Origin: Ginsengibacter sp963792025
GTDB lineage: Bacteria > Bacteroidota > Bacteroidia > Chitinophagales > Chitinophagaceae
NCBI GenBank assembly: GCA_963792025.1
Contig: CAWBUS010000012.1
Span: 372,001-436,000 of the forward strand
Direction: 5' to 3'
DNA length: 64,000 bases
Shown here: positions 35,251 through 44,936 of the stretch, piece after piece
Layout: each line of letters opens with the position of its first letter
Numbering within the stretch: the first letter of the stretch is position 1
The notes under the pieces: model-generated
Database searches by the model: none
What the model was told of the DNA's origin: nothing
Seen by the model: only the letters and a program-made list of their open reading frames with translations
Program-made: the position numbers and the translations under genes

Positions 35251-37348
35251 TTACAGTTTTACAATTCTTTCTGTCAGTCTTTGATTAGTACTTATTATTT
35301 GCATCAGGTAGATCCCGTTAGGGCTGTTATTTATATTAATATTGTTAGTACCGGCTTTGCCTTTTCCTGTTTGCATAATTCTTCCACTCATATCAGCCAG
35401 TTTGTATTCATAGTCTTCCGCAGCCTCTACAGTCACCTGGCTATAAACCATGGTTGACACTTTAAATAATTTGTTGTTGGCATCAGACTTTAACGCGATC
35501 ACATTTGAATAAATTGCCTGATCTGTTGCAGAAACTGCTTTAAGCCGATAAAAAATATTTCCGTTTGTTGCAGGCGTACAACTATAGCTTGTTGAACCTT
35601 GCGGCAATTTGGTAAGGGTCGTGAAGGTTGAGCCATTAGCAGAACTCTCCAGCGTTAAATTACTTACGGGTTCGTCTGAAATTATAGACCAATTTAAAAT
35701 ATGCTTGCCGTTATCCGTCTTGCCTGCCAACGCTACATTCTTAATAGGCAACGTTAGCGATGGTGTGAAACTTCCCGAAATATTATAAGATCCAAGACTT
35801 CCATAATTTGACGTATTGGTATTTCCGGCGCCTTCAACCACCAAAAAATATACGCCTGAATTTAAGGTTGTATCAACATTTACGTTTAGGATATCAAGCG
35901 GGTCGTATACTTGCAACACCTGCAGCGATGAATTAAGCAATTCCACTTTAATATCCAGATCCGCTCCCGCATTATTTGGCCCAACAGAAAAAGGTGTGGC
36001 CTTAATATGCAGGAATCCTGTGTCCGTAAGGTTAAATTTAAAAACATCTTTATCAGAGGAAGTGGTGATAATACCGCTATCGGCAAATAATTGATTATTT
36101 ATTGTAATCGCTGTTGGATTTACGTTTGGATCATCACTATGGTCATCCGTACGATAAGTAAACCCATTTTGCGATGTAATAATTGACAACGCATCCTGTT
36201 CCTGGGAACATCCGTAAGGTGTTGGCCCATTATACCAACCGGAAAAATTGTTATAGTAACTGTTACCCATAATCGGTGCCCATGCATGTTTGACCAGTGC
36301 CCGACTCCTAAATTATACGTGGCAAGAAGATTACAGTTGCTATCATATTTGGCCTGGTGAGAAAGACCAACAGTATGCCCGCTTTCATGCGTGCAACATT
36401 CTGCAACCATCTTTGTATTATTTGGGCCAAGCCGGTCAGGAAAAACAAAGCCCGGTGTATCATCGCCCCAGGTAAATGAGCCTGTATAAGAAACGCCTCC
36501 TACTCCGGTATACCATCCGCTTGTTGGTGTAATGATTATCCTGATTCTTTGTGTGAGAGGAGCGGCTAAAAATACAGTTGAATCGGTAGTAATATCTATA
36601 TTGAAAGGCCTGTAGTCTTCTGATACGCGGTTAAATATTTCAACAATTTGCGCATCGCTTAAGCCAGATGGTGCGCATCCAAAGGCATACCGCCATTCCA
36701 TGATGTTGATTGCACATATTGTCCATCAAAATCAAGAAAAATAGTAGCTTTTGCTGAAGGTAAACTACTCAAAATTGGAATTGCAACTTGCTTTCATTGA
36801 AAGTAATATCAGTAAGAGGTATTAATATGAAAAAAGTTTTTTCATAGTTACGGATTTAGGGGTACCTTATAGAAAAATTGTAGGTCAGATTCAATTAATA
36901 ATCCTGTATAAGATCCTGTGGTTTTAATTTTAGTGAAAGAATAGTTTCCCGAATTATCTTTTATTAACTCATATCCATCGGCGTATTTTTCATTGATAAT
37001 ACGGCCAACATAGGTAACAGAATTATCGTCATTAATTCTTCTTGAAATAGAAAGCAAAGCGTTTTGTAGCAACGGATGATTTAATTATAACACTCGACAG
37101 ATTGCTGTATCGTTTGAACCGATGAAAGCACTACTCCGCTGAAAGGAAGTTTATTTCCAAAATTGAATTGAATGGAAGAACCCGGTGTGCAGTAAAAGCC
37201 TTATCAAGTTCATTAACCGAAGCCGGAACAATTGCTGAAAAGCTAGCTAAATAAATTGGGTCTTGCAGATGATAGCTATTTGTGCTTCGTTGTGGTAAAA
37301 TATGCTTAGCAACATGCACAGTGCAAAAATTTTGGATATGGTTTTCAT
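35251..37348 (-). pseudogene. T9SS-sorted zinc metalloprotease, broken by about eight frameshifts
   Basis: Translating across frames recovers one long secreted protein: signal peptide (MKTISKIFALCMLLSIFYHN), an N-terminal region (YHLQDPIYLASFSAIVPAS, then RRINDDNSVTYVGRIINEKY), a peptidase domain starting near AKATIFLDFDGQYV, the zinc motif HESGHTVGLSHQ, then WAPIMG, and a C-terminal Por-type sorting domain (NGIYLMQIISTN, ending ERIVKL). Frames change near 37283, 37170, 37108, 37070, 36850, 36793, 36685 and 36278, each fixed by about one base. I saw few in-frame nonsense substitutions once shifts are corrected, so a poorly read region is as likely as real decay. Intact reconstruction would be about 700 residues. 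Confidence 0.75.
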
Positions 37349-37479
37349 AGTTTGGAATTTCGGTTTCAGTTCTATTGGATAATTATTAAAACGAAGTAAT
37401 GTATAAAAAATTATACTAAAACTGAAAAAAATTCCAATGAATGCAAATCAGGGAAAAAGTACTCGAAATTAGTTAGGTA

Positions 37480-37845
37480 TTAATACTGCCCTGTACTTAG
37501 TAAAACCAGCGTGCAAGCTTCCTTGGGAAGAATTCCATTTTCCATGGCCAGTGAGAAAAGTTCGTCATTTTCCGCTCCTGGATTAAAAATAATTCGTTTA
37601 GGATGCAGCGACAATATGTAATCGTAATATTGCTTTTGATTTAATGGATTAAGATAAAGGGTGACAGTATCAAGCCCGTTTATATCTTTCTCTTTGGTTT
37701 CAATTTCAACTTTCCCAACCTTGCCGGTGTGTTTGCCTATAGCCGTTACATCATGTCCTTTGGATTGCAGTGCATTAAGAGCCAGGTAACTATAACGGGA
37801 AGGATTAGCCGAAGCTCCAAGCACCAATGTTTTTTTATTAGGCAT
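37480..37845 (-). CDS. CoA-binding domain protein
   Basis: A 121-residue Rossmann-fold CoA-binding domain, YccU-type. The start TLVLGASANPSRYSYLALNA has the glycine-rich nucleotide loop, and LDTVTLYLNPLNQ and FNPGAENDEL follow the family pattern. Its function is unknown. It lies 12 bp after the DCC gene at the end of the polyketide operon and may simply be carried along. Confidence 0.85.
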   Translation of the reverse strand: MPNKKTLVLGASANPSRYSYLALNALQSKGHDVTAIGKHTGKVGKVEIETKEKDINGLDTVTLYLNPLNQKQYYDYILSLHPKRIIFNPGAENDELFSLAMENGILPKEACTLVLLSTGQY

Positions 37846-37857
37846 ATAATTATTGAT

Positions 37858-38255
37858 TCAAAAATTTTGCTTTAAGTTCGGGAGTTGGAATCATGCATTC
37901 ATCTTTTCGTCCAAACCATTGATAGCGATACTTTGCAATCCAATCATAAACACCGTTTCTTATAAATTTTGGAACTATTATAAAGATGTAAAATGCAACG
38001 CCAAAGCCCATTCAAATTTTTTAATACCCTCAATGCGGCAGTTGATTTGTCGTAAACTTTCCCGTTTTCAACAAGAAAAAAAGAGCACATTTTATTTGAA
38101 GGTAAATTGTATTCCTTCAGCATTTCAATTCCCTCTTCCGATTGTAATGAAGCGAAAAGGAACTGGTTTTTATTATCACGTTTTATGACAAACTGAACGG
38201 CACCATTGCACAGATTACAAACACCATCAAATAATATAATTGAATGCTGATACAT
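37858..38255 (-). CDS. DCC-family thiol-disulfide oxidoreductase (DUF393), one frameshift
   Basis: About 132 residues after reconstruction. The opening SIILFDGVCNLCNGAVQFVI has the family D-x-x-C-x-x-C motif. The frame breaks at about 38008 in a GGG run; dropping one G joins ALRVLKNLNG to FGVAFYIFIIVPKFIRNGVY and ends KDECMIPTPELKAKF at 37858, the regular family C-terminus. Such proteins are predicted to act in redox chemistry at the membrane. It follows the FAD oxidoreductase gene by 15 bp and so lies in the polyketide operon. Confidence 0.85.
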
Positions 38256-38270
38256 TGTACACCAAAATTA

Positions 38271-39437
38271 CTAAAACTCCTTACCATGAGTGGCTTTTAC
38301 AATCTTAATAACCAGGAAGGGAAAAGGCTTTAGCAAACTTATAAATATATTGGTCGTAAATTCTTTTCCAAACATTTTCTGGATGATGCGTCCTACTTTC
38401 AAACGACTGCCCAAAATTATTTTGCCACTGTTTCGGTATTGATTTTCCATATCCAGCCTGGTAATTTTTTTATTTAAAAATAGGGCGATAGACACCGAAG
38501 CGATTTTAGAAGAATGAAGCGCCATACTCATTCCGTTACCACAAAGAGGCGTTATCATTCCCGCTGCATCTCCCAACATTAAAACATGATTTTGTACGAG
38601 GGTTTTTCTGTCAAAACTAATTTGCGAAATTGTTACCGGCTCTTTAAAAAGAAATTCGGCTTCCGTAAAAACCTGTTTAAGAAATGGATTCTTATATAAA
38701 ATACTTTGTTCCATTTCTTTTATGGAATTATTGTTTTTAAGGTTTTGTGCTGTCGTTAAATAGCAAAGACAGTAACCGTCGCCTTCTATTTTTGAAATTC
38801 CACAGTATCCATTATTAAAATTGTGCAGGGCAATTGTATCGTAAGGAAATGAAGACTTAATATGATACTTTACACCGATATAGTTATTAAGTTTTCCGGG
38901 CTTTTTCCTAACAAAGTCTCTCTCCCATTTAACATCAAGATTACTTCGTTTGCCAAAGGATGCAACAACAACGGTGCATGCAACAGATTCGCTTTTATAT
39001 TTTATAGCAAACTTTCCATCATTAAAAACAACGTCATTCACTTTAGTTTCTTCCAAAACATTTACTCCATTTTTTATCGCAATGTTTTTCAATTCATTGT
39101 CAATAAAAAAACGACTTACGCCAAATCCTCCCATATCCAGATCTGTGTGTATCTGACTTCCGTTAGGAGAAGAAACGATTAGCTTTTTAATGATTGGTAA
39201 ATTAAGTGCCGAAAGATTAAGGCCCAGGTTTTCGATGAACTTCCAGCTTTCGAGACTAATATATTCACCGCATACACGATGAAAGGGGTATTTTTCCTTC
39301 TCAAATAAAACTACTTTATAGTTTTTTTTAGCCAACAAAATTGAAAGCGAAAGGCCGGCAAGCCCGCCGCCAACAATGCCTACATCAAAGGCATTTGAGT
39401 TAGTATCTAAACTTTTATTTACAATATCATTACTCAA
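38271..39437 (-). CDS. FAD-dependent oxidoreductase (geranylgeranyl-reductase / monooxygenase-like)
   Basis: A 388-residue flavoprotein. The FAD-binding motif is VGIVGGGLAGLSL (about 18-30), followed by EKEKYPFHRVCGEYIS and the GDAAGMITPLCGNGMSMAL motif that contacts the flavin ribityl. It belongs to the group containing geranylgeranyl reductases and aromatic hydroxylases. It uses a TTG start that overlaps the methyltransferase stop (ttgagtaa). In the operon with a type III polyketide synthase and a UbiA enzyme, either ring hydroxylation (as in alkylresorcinol pathways) or reduction of a prenyl chain fits; the sequence does not decide. Confidence 0.85.
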   Translation of the reverse strand: MSNDIVNKSLDTNSNAFDVGIVGGGLAGLSLSILLAKKNYKVVLFEKEKYPFHRVCGEYISLESWKFIENLGLNLSALNLPIIKKLIVSSPNGSQIHTDLDMGGFGVSRFFIDNELKNIAIKNGVNVLEETKVNDVVFNDGKFAIKYKSESVACTVVVASFGKRSNLDVKWERDFVRKKPGKLNNYIGVKYHIKSSFPYDTIALHNFNNGYCGISKIEGDGYCLCYLTTAQNLKNNNSIKEMEQSILYKNPFLKQVFTEAEFLFKEPVTISQISFDRKTLVQNHVLMLGDAAGMITPLCGNGMSMALHSSKIASVSIALFLNKKITRLDMENQYRNSGKIILGSRLKVGRIIQKMFGKEFTTNIFISLLKPFPFLVIKIVKATHGKEF

Positions 39438-40161
39438 TTTCTTTAACAGGTTGATTTAGTTTCAAGTAGTTTGGTGCAATTATTAAATACCTAAAAGCCC
39501 ATTTCCATTGGATGGAATAATTGGTAATTCCGGCACCTTCAAAAATATTTTTCCATTCATTTCTCTTAAATCCTCTCAAAACAGAAAGCGGTGCATCATT
39601 TTTTACAAGGTAAGATTTGGAAAAAAGTTTAGTGACATATTTTATAGAATGGTACGCAAGCTGATGACGTTGTAAGTCATTTATAAAAAATCCCAACTTC
39701 GCATTTTCTTTCATCCATTGCAGCATCTTTATAAGTTCATCGTCTGTGAAGTGATGACAAAAAAGCGATGAAAAAATTATGTCAGGTTTATTGCTTTCAA
39801 AATTTAAAAACTTGTAATCTGACACAATGAATTCTACGTTTTTATATGCTGTCCTTTTTTTTGCAAAATCAATACAATCTGGGTTTATATCAATTCCGGT
39901 AAATTCTGCATTAATTTTATTATTTATGCAAAATGAGGCAAGCGCATTCATATTATCACCACCACCGCAGCCTATTTCACAAACAGTGATATCGTTTTTG
40001 TTGGATGCAAGTTTTTTAAATCCTTTTAATGTTATTGAATGTCCACCAAGATGGGTGTTGATAAAATCAAGCTCTTTCATGTTTTCAGCTATGTCCTTAA
40101 AAGGAATTTCGCTGTTGTCGAGCAATTCTTTTTTATATGAGCGATGAGTGTAATCAATCAT
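39430..40161 (-). CDS. SAM-dependent methyltransferase
   Basis: A 243-residue class I methyltransferase. Motif I is VCEIGCGGGDNMNALA, the acidic end of beta-2 is FTGIDINPDCIDF, and IIFSSLFCHHFTDDEL follows. Methyltransferases beside type III polyketide synthases commonly O-methylate the resorcinol ring. ATG at 40161 overlaps the synthase stop by 8 bp; the longer frame to 40212 lies inside the synthase gene and is rejected. Its own stop overlaps the TTG of the oxidoreductase gene. Confidence 0.88.
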   Translation of the reverse strand: MIDYTHRSYKKELLDNSEIPFKDIAENMKELDFINTHLGGHSITLKGFKKLASNKNDITVCEIGCGGGDNMNALASFCINNKINAEFTGIDINPDCIDFAKKRTAYKNVEFIVSDYKFLNFESNKPDIIFSSLFCHHFTDDELIKMLQWMKENAKLGFFINDLQRHQLAYHSIKYVTKLFSKSYLVKNDAPLSVLRGFKRNEWKNIFEGAGITNYSIQWKWAFRYLIIAPNYLKLNQPVKEIE

Positions 40162-41251
40162 CAGATAAAATAAATGTCTCCAAAGTAAGACCAGGCCCAA
40201 AGGCTGCACCAAAAATATTGGCTTTCTTCTCCTTGTTATTTTTAATTGAATCCAAGATTTCTTTTAGCACAAATAAAATCGTTGGCGAAGACATGTTACC
40301 ATAATTTTTTAACACACTGTAAGAATGTTTAATATCATTTGGCCTAATACTGATGCTTTTTTCGATAGCATTAAGAATTCTTTTACCCCCAGGATGCATA
40401 CACCAGTGAGAAATATCCTCTATGTTACGACCGGCATTTTTCAAAGCATTGGTGAGGAGTTTATTAAAGTCCTCTTCAATCAGATCCGGCACGTACCCTG
40501 ATAATGTCATTAAAAACCCTGACGAAGAAAGCTGCCAACTCATGTCTTCTTTTCCTTTAAATGCTATCTCACTATAAAAATTATTTATTCTTAATCCATG
40601 TTCATTAGCATCGTTATGCGTAACCAATACTGCTGCACTCCCATCTCCAAACAACAAGCTCGAGGCAATATTATCCATCGTATTCTCCTTTTGAAAATGA
40701 AGCGTACAAAGTTCGGTACACACAACCAGCACCTTTGCATTTTTATCTTGCTTACAAAAGACGTCTGCTAGTTTAAGTCCGTGAATTGCAGCATAGCATC
40801 CCATAAAATTTACAGATGTCCTGAAGATATCCGGCGACAAATTCATTGATTCCACTACCTGCAAATCCAGACCTGGCGCACTTAATCCAGTACAGCTTAC
40901 CGTAATTAAATGAGTTATTTCTTCTTTCGCAATTTTATTTTCTATGCAATTTTCTATGGCATCTACTGTAAGAGCGGGAGCGGTTTTATTAAACCATTTC
41001 ATCCTAAGTTCAAGATTGGGAAATGGCTCCAGGTTTTCAGTGGCGGGATAAAATTCCCACTCTGTGGCGTTAAGACTATAATCGGGTAATACGGAATATC
41101 TCGTCTCGATAGCACTTTGATTATATAAGAATTTCAATTTCCTTTTGTCAACTTCGTTCATGGCATACACATTCTGCATAAATGATAAAATATCTTTTTG
41201 CTCATGCCTGAAAGCTGGAACAGAGGTCCCTATGGAAACTATTTTACTCAA
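40154..41251 (-). CDS. Type III polyketide synthase (chalcone/stilbene synthase family)
   Basis: A 365-residue ketosynthase homodimer type. The catalytic triad is complete: Cys152 in NFMGCYAAIHGL, His286 in CMHPGGKRIL and Asn319 in LKNYGNMSSP. The conserved LFGDGSAAVLV and the closing GAAFGPGLTLE are present. Such enzymes load an acyl-CoA and extend it with malonyl-CoA to give pyrones, alkylresorcinols or phloroglucinols. The start is TTG, overlapping the UbiA stop (ttgagtaa). Downstream methyltransferase and FAD enzyme resemble the gene order of alkylresorcinol-to-quinone pathways. Starter unit and product unknown. Confidence 0.93.
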   Translation of the reverse strand: MSKIVSIGTSVPAFRHEQKDILSFMQNVYAMNEVDKRKLKFLYNQSAIETRYSVLPDYSLNATEWEFYPATENLEPFPNLELRMKWFNKTAPALTVDAIENCIENKIAKEEITHLITVSCTGLSAPGLDLQVVESMNLSPDIFRTSVNFMGCYAAIHGLKLADVFCKQDKNAKVLVVCTELCTLHFQKENTMDNIASSLLFGDGSAAVLVTHNDANEHGLRINNFYSEIAFKGKEDMSWQLSSSGFLMTLSGYVPDLIEEDFNKLLTNALKNAGRNIEDISHWCMHPGGKRILNAIEKSISIRPNDIKHSYSVLKNYGNMSSPTILFVLKEILDSIKNNKEKKANIFGAAFGPGLTLETFILSDD

Positions 41252-42113
41252 TAAGGTGTAATATTAAAAGTGTTATAAAACCAAGATTGGTGCATATAGA
41301 AGCTAACAAATTCATCTGCATTGTGTTCTTAAAATTAGCCTCTTTTTTATTTTTTAAAACTTTCCGGAACCATACAAAAAAATATACGAGCACCGGCAGC
41401 ATAAAGGTTTGCAAAATGAAAAATCTGGTTCCCTCCAGGTTTAAAAAAAATTGCAATCCCAATGCACAAAAAGCAAGTACATATATAATGCCAGTAAAAA
41501 TAAATGTACCCGTATAACCTAACTTATAACTAATTGTTTTCACTCCATCATTGAGGTCTTCGTCATGCTGGTATATTTGGGTTAGTGGGTAAAAACCCCC
41601 AATTAATAAGCTCGCAGCAACCATCGAAATAACGGGTACATTCATGGTGTGGTTGCTATCTGCACCATGATAAACCAAAAAAAAAGTTATGGCTCCCTGA
41701 AAAATTACAACGGTTAAATAGCCGACTATTGGATATTTTTTTAATCTTATCCTTCTATAACTATACGCCCTCGATGCCACGATGTACAAAAAAATTCCAG
41801 CAGCAAATAACCACGATACAAAAAAACTTAACAGCATTGCAGTTACATCCATACAAACAGTAACAAAAAATAATTGTCTGGTTGGTTGCAAGGGATTTTT
41901 TATTCCACCAATTGGCGATGTATCCCTGTCCATATAACTATTATATCCATTACTCGCAGGATACACTAACAAATGAAGTATAACAAACACCAGCGCCGCA
42001 TCAAACCAGTTAATATTATTTACCTGGCTTAACGCAAAAAAATAAACCGGCATTAAAAAAAAAGAAAAATGAAAACGGAGTAGTTGTAGTGTTGATTGTA
42101 GTGTTGTATTCAC
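41244..42113 (-). CDS. UbiA family prenyltransferase
   Basis: A 289-residue membrane enzyme with about eight helices. The first prenyl-diphosphate-binding motif is NSYMDRDTSPIGG, the second DEDLNDGVKT, both as in UbiA aromatic prenyltransferases. A GTG at 42113 (NTTLQSTLQLLRFHF) is preferred over a TTG at 42140, because the latter lies within a palindromic repeat. Directly upstream of the type III polyketide synthase with an 8-bp overlap, it probably prenylates that product or a related aromatic acceptor. UbiA homologues for menaquinone or heme O exist, but their usual partners are absent here. Confidence 0.88.
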   Translation of the reverse strand: MNTTLQSTLQLLRFHFSFFLMPVYFFALSQVNNINWFDAALVFVILHLLVYPASNGYNSYMDRDTSPIGGIKNPLQPTRQLFFVTVCMDVTAMLLSFFVSWLFAAGIFLYIVASRAYSYRRIRLKKYPIVGYLTVVIFQGAITFFLVYHGADSNHTMNVPVISMVAASLLIGGFYPLTQIYQHDEDLNDGVKTISYKLGYTGTFIFTGIIYVLAFCALGLQFFLNLEGTRFFILQTFMLPVLVYFFVWFRKVLKNKKEANFKNTMQMNLLASICTNLGFITLLILHLIE

Positions 42114-42131
42114 TATTAAATGTAAGGAAAA

Positions 42132-42170
42132 ATGCCCCAACCCAACGCTTTGCCGAAGGGGAAGGTCATT
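42132..42170. repeat. Second copy of the ccttcggcaaa-type palindrome, upstream of ubiA gene
   Basis: On the minus strand this reads ccccttcggcaaagcgttgg then gttgggg, with cccc/gggg outer arms. It shares cccttcggcaaa with 15801-15814. It lies in the leader of the UbiA-polyketide operon and may affect expression, but conservation is too short to say more. Confidence 0.45.
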
Positions 42171-42246
42171 ATCCGGGTTCCAAATGAAAACTGGGTTTTT
42201 TATACTTAATAGAAAATAAAATTCCTCTTCAAAGTTTCAGGCGCTA

Positions 42247-43884
42247 TCACACCAGCATCGTTACCGGGTTCTCCATAAATTTTTTGAATGTTTGAAGGAA
42301 CGCTGCTCCCACAGCTCCATCCACGCTACGGTGATCGCAACTCAACGTAACCTTCATAACATTAGTCACGCCAAATCCATCGCCTTTCTTCACAACAATT
42401 TCTTTAATGCGGCCTACCGCAAGTATGGCACTATCCGGAGGATTTATTATCGCCGTAAAGTCTTCAATGTCCATCATGCCGAGATTAGAAATTGTAAAAG
42501 TGTTTCCGCTAAACTCATCCGGTTGTAATTTTTTATTCCTGGCCTTATCGTACAAACCTTTCGCATCAGAGGCAATTTGAGATAATGATTTTTGATCAGC
42601 AAAACGTATTACAGGAACAATTAAACCATCGGGCATGGCAACCGCTGAACCAATATGTACATGTTTGTTCTGCCTGATGAATTCGCCCATCCAGCTACTG
42701 TTAACTGCAGGATGCTGCCTCAAAGCCATTGCACAGGCTTTTATTACCATATCGTTAAAAGAAATTTTTACGGGACTAATTTCGTTTATGGCCACTCGTG
42801 AGCTCATTGCATTATCCATGTTGATTTCCATGGTAAGATAAAAATGCGGAGCATTAAACATACTTTCTCCCAACCTTCTCGCGATGGTTTTACGCATTTG
42901 TGTATTCGGGATATCAACAAAACTTTCTTTGCCCGTTTGCTCAAATGGCTGAACAGGTTTAGCCTCAGTTGCGGCTTTTTTGGTTTCCTCCTTAGCTTGA
43001 GCTGGCTTGTAAGCGTCCACATCTTTCTTAACTATTCTTCCACCATCGCCCGTACCCTGTATTTTTGAAATGTCGATTCCTTTATCCGCAGCTAATTTTT
43101 TAGCCAATGGCGATGCTTTCACTCGGCCATCTAACGAAGAATCAGTCACCGCTGCCTCGCTTTCATTTTTTTCAAGAGCACTTCCTGAAACTGTTTCAGG
43201 TTGCGTTTCACTCTTTGATGTTGGTGCTGAAACATTGGTGCCTTTATTTTTTTCGGCATTTACAAAGGCGCTTACATCAGTTCCTTCTTTTCCAACGATA
43301 GCTATAATCTCATTTACTTTTGCTGCCTGCCCAGCCTCCACACCAATGTATAAAAGAGTCCCTTCTTCATAACCTACCACATCCATCGTTGCTTTATCAG
43401 TTTCAACTTCAGCTATGGAATCATCACTCTTTACTTTGTCACCTACTTTTTTATTCCATTGAACTATTTTCCCCTCGGTCATAGTATCGCTTAAAAGAGG
43501 CATTCGTATTACTTTTGCATCTTTTGGCAGCTCAGCAGCCGCGTTGTTTTCCGCCGGTTTTTGTTCGGTTTCTTTTTTTGGAGTTTCTTTTTTTGAGGCA
43601 TTCGAACTATTTCCCTCGGCACCTAACAATGATTTGTAATCTTCTCCCTCTTCCCCCACGATAGCAATGATGTCATTCACTTTCGCGGCTTCCCCGGTTT
43701 TTACACCGATATATAAAAGTGTTCCTTCTTCATAACCCACCACTTCCATAGTTGCCTTATCAGTTTCCACTTCAGCAATCGTATCGTCACTCTTTACTTT
43801 ATCGCCAACTTTTTTATTCCATTGAATAATTTTTCCTTCGGTCATGGTGTCACTTAAAAGAGGCATTCTTATCGCTTTCGCCAT
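42247..43884 (-). CDS. pdhC: Pyruvate dehydrogenase complex E2, dihydrolipoamide acetyltransferase
   Basis: A 545-residue E2 core. Two lipoyl domains, about residues 1-85 and 125-205, both carry the lipoylation motif VETDKATM and are nearly identical. A peripheral subunit-binding domain (KASPLAKKLAADKGIDISKI) and a catalytic domain follow, ending with DHRSVDGAVGAAFL, whose His is catalytic. Transfers acetyl groups to CoA in the 2-oxoacid complex. E1 and E3 genes are not in the window. Length with two lipoyl domains is normal for Bacteroidota. Linkers are rich in Ala, Lys, Glu and Pro. Confidence 0.93.
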   Translation of the reverse strand: MAKAIRMPLLSDTMTEGKIIQWNKKVGDKVKSDDTIAEVETDKATMEVVGYEEGTLLYIGVKTGEAAKVNDIIAIVGEEGEDYKSLLGAEGNSSNASKKETPKKETEQKPAENNAAAELPKDAKVIRMPLLSDTMTEGKIVQWNKKVGDKVKSDDSIAEVETDKATMDVVGYEEGTLLYIGVEAGQAAKVNEIIAIVGKEGTDVSAFVNAEKNKGTNVSAPTSKSETQPETVSGSALEKNESEAAVTDSSLDGRVKASPLAKKLAADKGIDISKIQGTGDGGRIVKKDVDAYKPAQAKEETKKAATEAKPVQPFEQTGKESFVDIPNTQMRKTIARRLGESMFNAPHFYLTMEINMDNAMSSRVAINEISPVKISFNDMVIKACAMALRQHPAVNSSWMGEFIRQNKHVHIGSAVAMPDGLIVPVIRFADQKSLSQIASDAKGLYDKARNKKLQPDEFSGNTFTISNLGMMDIEDFTAIINPPDSAILAVGRIKEIVVKKGDGFGVTNVMKVTLSCDHRSVDGAVGAAFLQTFKKFMENPVTMLV

Positions 43885-44058
43885 AAAATATTTTCAGTTT
43901 TTTTATAAAATTGAGTGGTGAAATTACTGCAAAATCAGCAAAAGATTTTCCATATAGTTTGTAATATTAATAACGGAAATTTTTTAGTGGTTTTTAAAAC
44001 CCATTTTTTTTTAAAATTGAACGTGAAATATTGAAATAGTTATTTGCTGCAAATTCTT

Positions 44059-44799
44059 TCAGACTACCAACCATTCAACTTCATTAAACTCGAATTTCCT
44101 CTCAATTGCATCCTTTGTTATGAGTTCTCCGAAAGGACTAACTTTTTTTATTGTTGTTTCAAAAACAGTTGTCGCTTTTCTAAGCCTTACCATTTTATTC
44201 CGGCAAAATAAATTTTCATTGTATTCATTAAGCAGATTGTTAAATTCGCCCGCTTTCAATTGATTAATTCTATTTATAACAGTTTCCAGAAGTTTCTCTG
44301 CGAGCTCAATAACATCATAATTCACTCCTGTCATTTGCTTCAATGAGACGGCTCTTATTTCTTTATCAAAATCTTCCTGGTTAATATTGAGCCCGATTCC
44401 GATAATTGCCCACTGCCATAAATTACCTTTAACCGCATTCTCTATAAGAATTCCGCCTGCCTTCCTGTCATTAATAAAAATATCGTTAGGCCATTTTATT
44501 TTTATGTTTTCTTTAATGTATTTTGAAACGAAGTCCAGGCACCCGAGTGCAACTGCCACACTTAACTGAAACTGATGTTGCACTGGTAGCCACTGCATTT
44601 GCCGGGTAATACTTAGTATCACGTTTTTACCACTTTTACTTTCCCAGGTTTTTCCTCTTCTGCCTTTTCCGGCGGTTTGCTCCTTCGCAAATATCCCACC
44701 ACCACTAACGGCTTCGCCTTTTTGAACCATTGCCATGGCATAGTTGTTGGTACTATCCACCTTTTCAAGAATTATCAATTTTTTTGGTATAGCCGTCAT
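44059..44799 (-). CDS. birA: Biotin--[acetyl-CoA-carboxylase] ligase
   Basis: A 246-residue biotin protein ligase lacking the N-terminal DNA-binding domain of E. coli BirA, so not itself a repressor. The biotin-adenylate loop is AGKGRRGKTWES, followed by KWPNDIFINDRKAGGILIEN and the C-terminal SH3-like domain. Activates biotin and attaches it to carboxylase carrier proteins. Divergent from rsfS with a 137-bp spacer. Confidence 0.93.
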   Translation of the reverse strand: MTAIPKKLIILEKVDSTNNYAMAMVQKGEAVSGGGIFAKEQTAGKGRRGKTWESKSGKNVILSITRQMQWLPVQHQFQLSVAVALGCLDFVSKYIKENIKIKWPNDIFINDRKAGGILIENAVKGNLWQWAIIGIGLNINQEDFDKEIRAVSLKQMTGVNYDVIELAEKLLETVINRINQLKAGEFNNLLNEYNENLFCRNKMVRLRKATTVFETTIKKVSPFGELITKDAIERKFEFNEVEWLVV

Positions 44800-44936
44800 T
44801 AAAAAACGATTGATAAAGAATTAGTATTTTTGATAAGGAAGATTGATAAAAAGTTTGTGCAAAACTGCAATCTACCGTAATAAAATTATTTTCTAAGTAC
44901 CGGAAGTATTTAGAATTTACCTAAAATGAATAACAT

